A stretch of DNA of 64,000 nt, from positions 2,356,001 through 2,420,000 of the forward strand of contig JARUPY010000397.1 in NCBI GenBank assembly GCA_029817715.1, read 5' to 3'. Positions 46,234 to 55,770 of the stretch are shown here, in pieces. The first letter of the stretch is position 1, and the number at the start of each line of letters is the position of its first letter. The position numbers and the translations under genes were made by a program. Under the pieces are notes generated by a model that saw only the letters and a list, made by a program, of their open reading frames with translations, was not told the DNA's origin and did no database searches. This DNA is from Melastoma dodecandrum (lineage: Eukaryota > Streptophyta > Magnoliopsida > Myrtales > Melastomataceae).

Positions 46234-49058
46234 TCACAATACAAAATTGTCGATCATGTGCTGTATCACATCGGCGCCGTCCGAGTTGATGCAGTTTCGA
46301 TTTACCTGAAAGATGGATAGCTAATAGAATGTTAGGTATCGATGTTACGGTGGGATTCACGAGTGCTTGGAAAGAGTGTTTCCTCATCGTACAGAATTTA
46401 TCCTATGGAGGTCAACTTACATGCAAAGAACTTGCCTGAATGGTACTGTGCGCAAACAAGCACTGTTTGCCTCCGCTAAATCTCACATCAATCCTTTCCC
46501 ATGGCAAAGAAGCCAGACTATTGAGCATCTCCTCTGCTCTTGACACAAGATTTTAACTGAATCAGAAGCGTGTCGGAAGCTCAGAAATGACAATTTAATT
46601 TAAACAACAAGCTTTGTGCGCAATTGTTATATCAGGAACCCCTTTCTTTCGGTCAGCATTCAGTCATACTCCAAAAGCATCCATGACCTATAATTCTCGC
46701 ACCCAAGTTTGAAAGAGAACTGGACAACATGTAAATCGTAATGGGAACAAACCTTCCAGAACAATTGCCTTTCGTCCACCAACTGGCCGCTTCGTTGAAA
46801 CTTCTGGTTGAGGACTAACAGCTTTTGCTGGTTCCACATTCACAACATATCGGTATTTTTCATTTTTTGACAGTTGTTGCTGACACAGGAAGGAACGATG
46901 ATTGATTCAGCACTCAAGAGAAAATGATGAACTCGAAGGGGCAGATGTCAAACAACATTCAATTACCTTAGGGAGCTCGTGTCGCCGCCTGAGTGAGGAT
47001 GTGCTCCATCCTACTAGGTCTATGAAAGGTCAAGGTACAGCAAGACAGCACAAAAGATATCTTAGTAAATGGATAGAATTATTAGTCTTGCTGGAACACT
47101 TAATCAATACAAGGATACTGTCGAACTTTGAATTTGCATAAGCAACTCGACGCTTGAAGGATCTTAGAGCAGACCTATAACAAAAATTCCCAGAAAACAT
47201 GTTTCATTATTAGCCGATACGAAGCATCCCCTTCCATGTACAAGCGAAAGCAGCAGAAGTCAAACAACAAAAACAAGAAGCTGGCCATTAACTTACATAA
47301 ACTTAAGATCATCTGTGTCATGGACCATTTGTAAAAGAAGCGGAGGTCGGCCCTTCCCGCCATCAGTCAAAAACAAATGTCTGCCTGTTCTTCCGAGGAA
47401 CCAAGATGAGCGAACTGCCAATCTTTCCAGGGGGTAAATTCCACAAAGCATGGGAACCTGAAAGTAGCCCATGGGTGATGCACATACACATGGCCTATGA
47501 GAATATTACAGGAGATTGAAGAAATGCACCTGTTTAGGACCCCTTGAACCGAGATGTGGCGTGGCAGAAGTTATAAAGTTTACTGGCTCCAATCCTGCGA
47601 CTCTATCTATTAACATTTCATTTGAAGCATCTTTTCCGGCTTCGTCTCCCTGAGGAACCCCAATCTCTTTGACCGATTCATGGACTGGAACCCGCCCATA
47701 CAGCTTGGCCACAGCATACCTTATAACAAGACCACCCAACGAATGGCCAATGAATGAAATTTTCCTTACTGAAGGATACCGCTTTATCACTGCAAGAACC
47801 TGAAATTAACAAATACTTAAGGTCCTTGGGACAAACATATGAATATACAAAAGCTAATTCAGCCAAGAAACAGAAACAAGTTTGTCCTAACGAAACTAGA
47901 CTCACCTCTTCCGCTACTCTATTTCCCATAACATCAACACCATCAAACGTCGACAATGGAGGATTACACTCGCAGCCTGCACTGACCGTGATGCAACACA
48001 GTTCATCTACGAGGTTAAGCAATGTATGGGGAGAAGACTATTGATGAACTATATCAGCATATTTCATTCAAAGCTGTGAAGAAACTGTTTATTCGATGAA
48101 TCCTCCACGAGCTTGCAAGAGAGGATACATACGTAGACAGTACAGCTCCAGGAGACCACATAGCCACAGGCCAAAGAATGACCCAAGTAAATCCAACAAT
48201 GACATCCAGAAAAGAGAGAAGCTCACAGTGTACAACAACATCTCGTGGAAACTTCTTCACAAACTGCTGAGCGGCATATCTCCAATTTTCGGCGCTGCAC
48301 GATATTCAACCAGACCAAAGTGAATCGCGAGTAGCCTTTAGACAATCAGGTCGTTCATAAGACAGTCCATCTATATATCATAGTTAAACAACGCCTCCAA
48401 CTAGCAGACCTTCAAGCCTAGTATCATATTTTAATTCAGTAATCACGATCAACTATCTACCCAAGTCCAAGAGTCAATGGAATCTGGACTAGAACAAAAG
48501 CATTCCGTTCCTTCCCTAACTTTCAAATCACGCTTCCTCTCAAGGGACAGGAGGAGAATCTTCAGCAACTATAAAAGGAAACCCAGAAACACCGAAAGCA
48601 CACAACTATTAGGAAAACTAGAAAAGAGTGACTTTGACAAAAACAAACAAACAAAACCCAACAGAGGAAGAGGAAAGGCAATTTGAGAAAAAAATACAAA
48701 AAGGAAGAGTGGGGGAGGGGGGGGGGGACCTGCCGACGAGACCATTGACCGTGATGACCAAATGGGAAGGCTGCTGTTGCTGCTCATCGACCCCTCCTCC
48801 ATTCTCCTTCGCCGCCGGTCTTGACTCAACGACGTCGAATCCTCTGCCTTCCTCCTCCACCACCACCACCCGCATGCAAAGAAGCACCCTGAGATTAGGC
48901 ATCCTCATCTTTCTCCTCCTACTCCTACTCCTCCCCTCCTCATCATCGTGGTTGTTCTTGCCGCCATTGCCAGACCCTCTTCCGTAGTTCAGGACAACCT
49001 CGGCAGCACCCCCTCCTCCCGGAGAAGCCCCGGTCGCTTCCTCTGACTGGTTGGCCAT
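46234..49058 (-). CDS. DUF676 putative serine esterase/lipase (At4g25770-like)
   Basis: Alpha/beta-hydrolase of the plant DUF676 lipase-like group; substrate unknown. Ten exons on -, 49058-48730, 48294-48227, 47976-47906, 47799-47530, 47457-47297, 47174-47119, 47019-46967, 46879-46753, 46533-46421 and 46305-46234, join in frame to 439 residues. The first 95 residues are low-complexity (Gly, Arg, Glu, Gln-rich). The hydrolase starts HLVITVNGLVGS and continues AENWRYAAQQFVKKFPRDVV, FDGVDVMG, the nucleophile elbow FIGHSLGGLV (Ser), LEPVNFITSATPHLGSRG and LFLTDGGKGRPPLL. The distal exon ends QHMIDNFVL. All introns are GT-AG. The start at 49058 opens MANQSEEA; upstream in-frame codons exist but are less likely. 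Exon 1 plus promoter is duplicated at 50541-51361 and the promoter carries a MITE. Another DUF676 gene of a different subfamily is at 23046-31533. Confidence 0.92.
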
Positions 49059-49437
49059 TCCCCAGCTGACCCAAATCCCAAAAATGTCTTCGACCCCTTC
49101 TCTAAAATAATTATTCGGTGACAACAACACTGGACTAATCTCGAACTTCTTTTTCTTTGTTCTTTTCTAATCAAAGTAATGCGACCCTTTTCTCCTGAAT
49201 GAGAAATTAATTCTCCCTTTCTTTCCTTAGAGAAGAATTATGATTTATGACTGACCAAATAGAAGATTCTAATCTTAGGTACGGATTTTATACATATGTT
49301 TGGTAATGATAAAACGAGACACGTGCCGGCCTACAAATTCTTGCATTATAATCGAAGTTTTTATGAACAAAAGTATCACACGAAAAACACTTGGCTTGCT
49401 TCAACAATCTAACTTACGACCCCCACTCGCCTTTTGA
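49059..49437 (-). promoter_or_regulatory. Promoter region of the DUF676 esterase
   Basis: AT-rich sequence upstream of the start codon, kept almost unchanged in the duplicate at 50873-51246. Contains a G-box-related acacgtgcc at about 49319. The core promoter is not obvious. A MITE insertion begins at 49438, about 380 bases from the start codon. Confidence 0.5.
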
Positions 49438-49881
49438 GAGATTTGTTCCAATTTAACCTTGTTTTTCAAAATAATTCGCGAAATGACCTCGTCAGTTTAG
49501 AAATTCATAAAATAACCTTGTAAAATCGGCATTTGAAAGGCCGATTTCAATTCCTTAAAAAAGTCGGCCTTTGAAAGGCCGACTTCCACTGAATAGGAAA
49601 AAAAAAACAAGGAAACGGGGGATTGTGGGGGATTTGGGGGATTTGTTTTTTTTTTATTTGATGGAAGTCGGCCTTTCAAAGGCCGACTTCCCTAAAATTT
49701 TTTATTTTTTATTTATTTTTATGAAGTCGGCCTTTCAAAGGCCGACTTCTTTAAGAATTTGAGGTCGGCCTTTCTAAGGCCGATTTCACGAGGTTATTTG
49801 CGGAATTTCGAAATTGACGAGGTTATTTCGCGAATTATTTTATAAATTAAGGTTAAATTGGAACAAAACTCCGCCTTTTGA
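49428..49881. mobile_element. Mutator-like MITE with terminal inverted repeats and target duplication
   Basis: The element is 49438-49871 (434 bp). Its left end gagatttgttccaattt and the reverse complement of its right end gagttttgttccaattt are near-identical terminal inverted repeats. Imperfect pairing continues for roughly 80 bases (…aataattcgcgaaat…cctcgtca). It is flanked by cgccttttga at 49428-49437 and 49872-49881. A 9-10-bp duplication and ends starting GAG fit a Mutator-like non-autonomous element. The uninterrupted target with a single cgccttttga exists in the duplicate at about 51244-51253, which proves an insertion. No ORF. Confidence 0.92.
49525..49790. repeat. Five palindromic copies of GTCGGCCTTTNAAAGGCCGAC inside the MITE
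   Basis: Imperfect to perfect palindromes at about 49526-49547, 49562-49585, 49665-49688, 49725-49748 and 49763-49785. The best are perfect, for example aagtcggcctttcaaaggcc followed by gactt. Each arm is about 10 bases around a one-base centre. The phrases differ slightly (cggcatttg, cggcctttc), so the array has diverged. Confidence 0.9.
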
Positions 49882-49991
49882 ATGTTTCACGGTTTCTGTT
49901 CGTTTTGGCGGTTTGCGGATTCAGGACAAGAACCGAAGGTTGTGTATTGACATGCTTTTTGACGACGGCCGCTCACTGCAATGGCCGTAAC

Positions 49992-50347
49992 TGTTAAATG
50001 TAATTAATTTGTAATCTCACTCAATAGGTGTGTTAGTGGGGTGGTGTTAATGACTTAGTAATGGGGTGTAGTTAATGACCTAATAACTAAGGTAGAGTAA
50101 ATACTTTCTCTAGATATATCACAGGACACTATAAAAGGAGAAGCAATCTTCAAATGTTGTAAGAGAGAAAAAGTAGTGTAAGAGAAACACTCTGGTCGTA
50201 AGAAAGGTAAAAGGCACCGCAGTTAGTCAAAGTATTCTCTCAAAATTTTCTTGTTCCTTATTTACAGAAACACTTCAATGTGTTGTAGCAGTTCCGCAAA
50301 CCCCTTCCTGTGATACAGCAAAGCACCGCTTTCCAAACACCCCAACA
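49992..50347 (+). mobile_element. Copia LTR copy 1 (full length, 356 bp)
   Basis: Begins tgttaaatg, ends ccccaaca and matches LTR copy 2 at 51362-51718 throughout. Contains a TATA box tataaaa at 50130-50136. It is followed not by a primer-binding site but by a second, partial copy of its own R-U5 part. Confidence 0.88.
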
Positions 50348-50540
50348 AATCTTCAAATGTTGTAAGAGAGAAAAAGTAGTGTAAGAGAAACACTCTGGTC
50401 GTAAGAAAGGTAAAAGGCACCGCAGTTAGTCAAAGTATTCTCTCAAAATTTTCTTGTTCCTTCTTTACAGAAACACTTCAATGTGTCATAGCAGTTCCGC
50501 AAACCCCTTCCTGTGATACAGCAAAGCACCGCTTTCCAAA
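50348..50540 (+). mobile_element. Partial copia LTR (R-U5-like 193 bp)
   Basis: Duplicates bases 50145-50337 of LTR copy 1 exactly in length. It starts shortly after the TATA box and stops 10 bases before the LTR end (after ctttccaaa). It is joined directly to the duplicated esterase exon 1 at 50541. A few substitutions, such as ttctttacag for ttatttacag, separate it from copy 1. Confidence 0.88.
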
Positions 50541-51361
50541 CTGCCGACGAGACCATTGACCGTGATGACCAAATGGGAAGGCTGCTGTTGCTGCTCATCG
50601 ACCCCTCCTCCATTCTCCTTCGCCGCCGGACTTGACTCAACGACTTCGAATCCTCTGCCTTCCTCCTCCTCCACCACCACCACCCGCATGCAAAGAAGCA
50701 CCCTGAGATTAGGCATCCTCATCTTTCTCCTCCTACTCCTACTCCTCCCCTCCTCATCATCGTGGTTGTTCTTGCCGCCATTGCCAGACCCTCTTCCGTA
50801 GTTCAGGACAACCTCGGCAGCACCCCCTCCTCCCGGAGAAGCCCCGGTCGCTTCCTCTGACTGGTTGGCCATTCCCCAGCTGACCCAAATCCCAAAAATG
50901 TCTTCGACCCCTTCTCTAAAATAATTATTCGGTGACAACAACACTGGACTAATCTCGAACTTCTTTTTCTTTGTTCTTTTCTAATCAAAGTAATGCGACC
51001 CTTTTCTCCTGAATGAGAAATTAATTCTCCCTTTCTTTCCTTAGAGAAGAATTATGATTTATGACTGACCAAATAGAAGATTCTAATCTTAGGTACGGAT
51101 TTTATACATATGTTTGGTAATGATAAAACGAGACACGTGCCGGCCTACAAATTCTTGCATTATAATCGAAGTTTTTATGAACAAAAGTATCACACGAAAA
51201 ACACTTGGCTTGCTTCAACAATCTAACTTACGACCCCCACTCGCCTTTTGAATGTTTCACGGTTTCTGTTCGTTTTGGCGGTTTGCGGATTCAGGACAAG
51301 AACCGAAGGTTGTGTATTGACATGCTTTTTGACGACGGCCGCTCACTGCAATGGCCGTAAC
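50541..51361 (-). pseudogene. Duplicated exon 1 and promoter of the DUF676 esterase
   Basis: About 820 bases nearly identical to 48730-49991, without the MITE. Only a few substitutions (such as ccggtcttg/ccggacttg) and one added 3-base unit in the ctc run were noticed. The start codon is at 50872. The copy stops exactly where exon 1 meets intron 1 (48730 in the parent) and runs straight into LTR sequence. The open frame therefore continues for 16 foreign codons, giving a 128-residue product that lacks the whole hydrolase core. It is non-functional as an esterase; whether it is transcribed is unknown. Confidence 0.9.
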
Positions 51362-51718
51362 TGTTAAATGTAATTAATTTGTAATCTCACTCAATAGGTG
51401 TGTTAGTGGGGTGGTGTTAATGACTTAGTAATGGGGTGTAGTTAATGACCTAATAACTAAGGTAGAGTAAATACTTTCTCTAGATATATCACAGGACACT
51501 ATAAAAGGAGAAGCAATCTTCAAATGTTGTAAGAGAGAAAAAGTAGTGTAAGAGAAACACTCTGGTCGTAAGAAAGGTAAAAGGCACCGCAGTTAGTCAA
51601 AGTATTCTCTCAAAATTTTCTTGTTCCTTATTTACAGAAACACTTCAATGTGTCATAGCAGTTCCGCAAACCCCTTCCTGTGATACAGCAAAGCACCGCT
51701 TTCCAAACACCCCCAACA
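51362..51718 (+). mobile_element. 5' LTR of the copia element (copy 2, 357 bp)
   Basis: Nearly identical to LTR copy 1 and preceded by the same flank (atggccgtaac). The TATA box tataaaa is at 51500-51506. Its 3' end is followed after a few bases by a primer-binding site and a gag frame, so this one is the genuine 5' LTR. Confidence 0.92.
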
Positions 51719-51723
51719 AATTT

Positions 51724-51735
51724 TGGTATCAGAGC
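51724..51735 (+). other. Primer-binding site of the copia element
   Basis: tggtatcagagc, complementary to the 3' end of initiator methionine tRNA, five bases after the LTR. This is the standard copia arrangement. Confidence 0.9.
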
Positions 51736-51745
51736 GCAGCAGATC

Positions 51746-53355
51746 ATGGCTACGTCTTCCAGCAACATGTTCTTTTTCTACTCGCGCAACCAAATCTCGA
51801 TCTTTGATGGAGAGCACTATGATTATTGGAGTTCGCAAATGGAGACTATCTTTCTCTCACAAGATTTGTGGAGGATTATTGATGAAGGCTTTGAAGAAGA
51901 CGATAAATTGTCAAGTGAAGAAGAAGGTGCTGGAGAACAAGAAAAGAAGGTAAAAGAAAACATGATGAAGAATGCGATGGCGTAGCAGATCTTGCAACAA
52001 TCCGTAAGCAATACGATTTATCCGAGGCTTTATGGTCTCAAGAAGGCGAAAGAAGCATGGAGCGTGCTAAAGAAAGAATTTCAAGGCTTGGAGAAAGTAA
52101 TTTCCATCAAGCTTCAAGGCTTGTAGAGGGATTTTGACAACTTGGCCATGAAGGAGTCCGAAATGGTGAAAGATTTCTTCTCGAGAGTGGTTGAAATCAT
52201 GAATCAAATTAAGTGTTGCGGTGATGAAGTTCTCGAAAAGAAGGTTGTGGAGAAAGTATTGAGAAGCCTGCCGCAGAAATTTGAGCACGTTGTTATTGTG
52301 ATTGAGGAAGAGAAGAATCTGTGAGAAATTTCTGTGTATGAGCTAATGGGTTCTCTTGTAGCACACGAAAGAAGAGTAGGTAAGTATTACTCAACTCCCG
52401 TTGAACAAGCTTTTCAAATGAAGTTAAATGTTTCAGAAAAGAAGTCGGAGCAGAAGGAGAATACTGTGAACAACAACAGAGAGTTTTATGGTCGTGGATG
52501 TGGAGGCCGTTCTCGAGGAAGAGGCAGAGGATGTACAGCAAGCCAGTTCCGCAGTAGAGAAGACCATTCCTAGAGTAGATCTGAAAAATTCAGAAGGTAG
52601 TTGCTATATTTGTAGAAAAGCTGAACATGAGTCAAAGGATTGCTATTTCATATGCAAGAGATGCCGATTTCCAAATCATTCAGAACGAGATTGTTATTTT
52701 AAAGAAAAGCAGTAGTAGCAGCAGCCACATCAACATGTTTCTCAAAATTCGGTAAATTTTTCAAAAGAAGAAGAATTAAAGCAAGCATTCTATTCTTGTT
52801 TCAATGCAATGCAAGATATAAATGAAGTGTGGTTTTTGGATAGTGGCTGCAGCAATCATGTGACATGAAATAAGGAAAACTTTATGGAGATCGACAACAG
52901 CCATGACTCGCTGTTAGAGCTTGGAGACAGTAAAAAGATAAAGATTGAAGGACAGGGAATCGTTGTTGTGATAGCAAAAAATGATGAAGAAAAGTGGATT
53001 AATGATGTGTTTTATTCTTCAGGCGTTGCTTTGAATCTTTTGAGCATGGGATATGATGAAGAATGGTTATAAGGTTAACGTTGTTGATAGTCAATGTCAG
53101 ATCTTTGACAAAATAAAGAAGATGATCGCTGTAGTGAATCTAACGGCGAATAACTTGTTTTCGCTGAAGATGAATTCGTCATTGAATGTTGCATTGAAGT
53201 GGACATTTGAATCATAAGGGCCTAACGTTGTTGAGAGAGAGGAATATGGTCATGGGTCTTCCAAAAATCCAGCCAACAGTAACATGCGTCTGTGAAGGTT
53301 GTGTGTATGGGAAGCAACATCATCTTCCTTTTCCTAATACCCCTTGGAGAGCTAA
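51746..53355 (+). pseudogene. Ty1/copia gag, protease and pre-integrase remnant
   Basis: Gag starts MATSSSNMFFF at 51746 and continues through FDGEHYDYWSSQMETIF and SLPQKFEHVV. A nucleic-acid-binding part follows, with a Gly/Arg tract (52470-52550) and a CysHis knuckle with repeated Cys (CYICRKAEHESKDCYF, about 52600). The protease active site is WFLDSGCSNHVT at about 52832-52866, and the GAG pre-integrase segment (CVCEGCVYGKQHHLPFP) is at about 53287-53338. Premature stops occur at about 51983, 52124, 52322, 52713 and 53211, with a frame change in the 53060 region. Integrase, reverse transcriptase and 3' LTR are absent because a gypsy LTR begins at about 53356. The element cannot move by itself. 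Confidence 0.88.
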
Positions 53356-55716
53356 TGAAACGTTCTACAAAATTTTCCAAACTTCATCAGAGTAGTTCCC
53401 CGTCATTTGACGGTCAAACGGCGGAAAACGATATCTTTACCTCCACCGTGGCATCCTCTACTGTTTTATTTCGTGAGTCCGAGCCACTGTACTCTGTACC
53501 ATCTTATTCCTGCGTCACACTAAAAAAAATAGTCCCCTATTGGGGTCAGCGATAAATCGCCGAGTACGCCCATCATGCAGTTTTGTAAAAGATGAGACTC
53601 TAACCATCCTATCGTGGGCTTGAAGACTGTTTAGCGTAATTAACATGACAACCAAAAATCTCTTTATGCAACACACATATTAACAACAGTAGTCCCAAAT
53701 CCAACAACAATAGTCATAGGCAATTATAATGATATCATATCACAATTCAACCCACATGTCGATAAGCATCAATCTAAAGCATAAGTATATAAGCGACTCC
53801 CATGAATCAACATCCTCTCATCTCATATCATATCAATCCTCCCTAAGGTGCCAGGACCACCGCAGTGCGTCCTCACCTACTCCTCCGGGAGCGCCCGGGA
53901 AACGGCCAGCAGGCACGACCGCGAGTGGTCGTCGCCTCCCCGTACTCCTCCGACCCACAGTCGGGAAATCACTACATAATTTCCATTCCAATCTCATATC
54001 CGTATGGCTTACTCTCGCAGAGCCTCGATTCATGCAGAGAATTGAATCCTTACACACTCAAGTAATAATCTTATTCAGCGTAGTTGGTCCAGGTTACTTG
54101 GCGACAACCAGATTCTTCTCGCAGCGCGACAACCACTTGGTAACTAACCGGACCCCAGCAACCGTCGACCGAAGTCGTACGAAGCCAGTCCAATCCGGAG
54201 ATTAACGGATTCCCCTGGTGAAGGAACTGGCCGCCCTCCCAGTAACCCCCAACTACCGCTCGCATTTCCACATAATAATAACATGAGGCCCTGAATGTCC
54301 ATCAATTCGTAATTAACCATCATTATCAATATCCACACAATTTTCAGCCCGTCCCGTATCCAAGACTTTCAAAAAGCTTCCAGATAAACAACCACTCCAA
54401 GCATGGGCATTCCATATTCTACAGAAAATTCTTAATTGACCAACACCCCAAGCACAGACGAGCATCATTGCAGTGATAATATTAGCCAGAAGCAAGCTCG
54501 ACATACTGGGAATCATTTTATATAGATAATTTCAGCCAACAAAGGTTTCGAGTACAACGGCATAAACCTACAAAGGGTCTGGACAATAGCAACTCCAAGG
54601 ATTAATGCACGTACCTCCGTTAGTTTTAAACACATCAGTCCACAACCAACCATTCGAGTCGCAATTACAGAAACAATACGCATCCACTGACCTCCAGCTC
54701 ACTACGCAACATGATGGCAGCCCAGACATCCAGAACGCACGATTGCGAGGAAATCAAGATCACCACCAAGCTTCACTTACCAACCTCGTATCACGCCAGC
54801 TTCGAGCTTCGCTCGAACTCCCTATGTGGAATCCATTTGCAAAAGAAATTTTTACTTTCCTTGACAGCTTACTAGTGTCGAGACACGAGCAGGGGCATTC
54901 TCAAACCCCGTATAAACGGAACGTCGGAGAAACTACAGGGGAGGCTCCACCGACCTCCCCGCGACACAGTGTTCGTACTTTGAGCCTTCCCCCGTGACTA
55001 GAACGCAACTCGCTAGACCACTCCACACACCCACACGTTCACAATCGACACGGCAAAACAAGGAAACAGAGGGAAGGGGGCGTACTTCGTTCCCACGTTC
55101 GAGCCTTTCAGAGGGGATCTTCCGAGCCCGTCCTCCTCGCTCTCCCTCCTTGGAGCTGTCGCGATCTTCTTCGAGGTTCCCCAATCCTCACCTCGCCTTC
55201 CTCTCTTATCTTGCTACGAAGCTTCCCCCCTTTTGTCCTATTCATCTGTGGTGGGGAAGGTTTCTTTATTTTATCTCATTTTAATCCAATTGTAGTCTAA
55301 CGATAGCACTTGTGAGTTAGAAAATGGTTTTTCTGAATTCCCTTATCCAGATCCATCCTTCGTCAGAAAAAACCGTGGTACAATAATTCTAGTTCATCGT
55401 TGGAGTTATTAACCTCGCCATTAGGTTGTTCATTTACCACACTAAACTTTTCTCAATCAAACTCCGCGACGTTAAACGAATATTATCGACATCCTAATAC
55501 GATTTCGTTTAGGTCCAGGCGTCCCCTTTCCCGTGTGACGTACTCACAAGAAATCGAATTAGTAATCTCGTTAATATTCGATATTAACGTTCACTGACAA
55601 CGAAAGTATTAAACTCTCGTGCCACGTCGGATTTTGACTCGGTCAAACGTTCTAGCTCTAGTCAACATTCTAATCCAAATAATATATTTCCATTTTCGAA
55701 ATTCCGGGTCGTTACA
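53356..55716 (-). mobile_element. 3' LTR of a chromodomain Ty3/gypsy element
   Basis: On - it starts TGTAACGACCCGG at 55716, directly after a purine tract. The start is typical of Tekay/Del-type chromoviruses. It extends about 2.36 kb to about 53356, where copia coding sequence resumes. The left boundary (tgaaacg) and the candidate 5-bp duplication gctaa at 53351-53355 are inferred, and the other LTR lies outside the window. Blocks are shared with the solo LTR at 35993-38034. Confidence 0.8.
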
Positions 55717-55732
55717 ATCTATCCCCTTAATT
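55717..55732 (-). other. Polypurine tract of the gypsy element
   Basis: Reads AAATTAAGGGGATAGAT-like on - immediately before the LTR start. It is the expected primer for plus-strand DNA synthesis. Confidence 0.75.
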
Positions 55733-55770
55733 TAAATTTCGTCCCCGAAATTTCATTGTACATATCACTA

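Noticed and set aside
48618..49130. Longer start (24 extra codons) for the DUF676 esterase
   Set aside because: The extra residues are not low-complexity like the rest of the N-terminus and lie in sequence that looks like promoter/leader; MANQSEEA at 49058 is the better start, although not proven.
50541..50541. Spliced LTR-esterase transcript as the origin of the exon 1 copy
   Set aside because: The copy does end at the exon boundary, but the LTR sequence joined to it has no AG acceptor at that point on the - strand, so ordinary splicing does not explain the junction.
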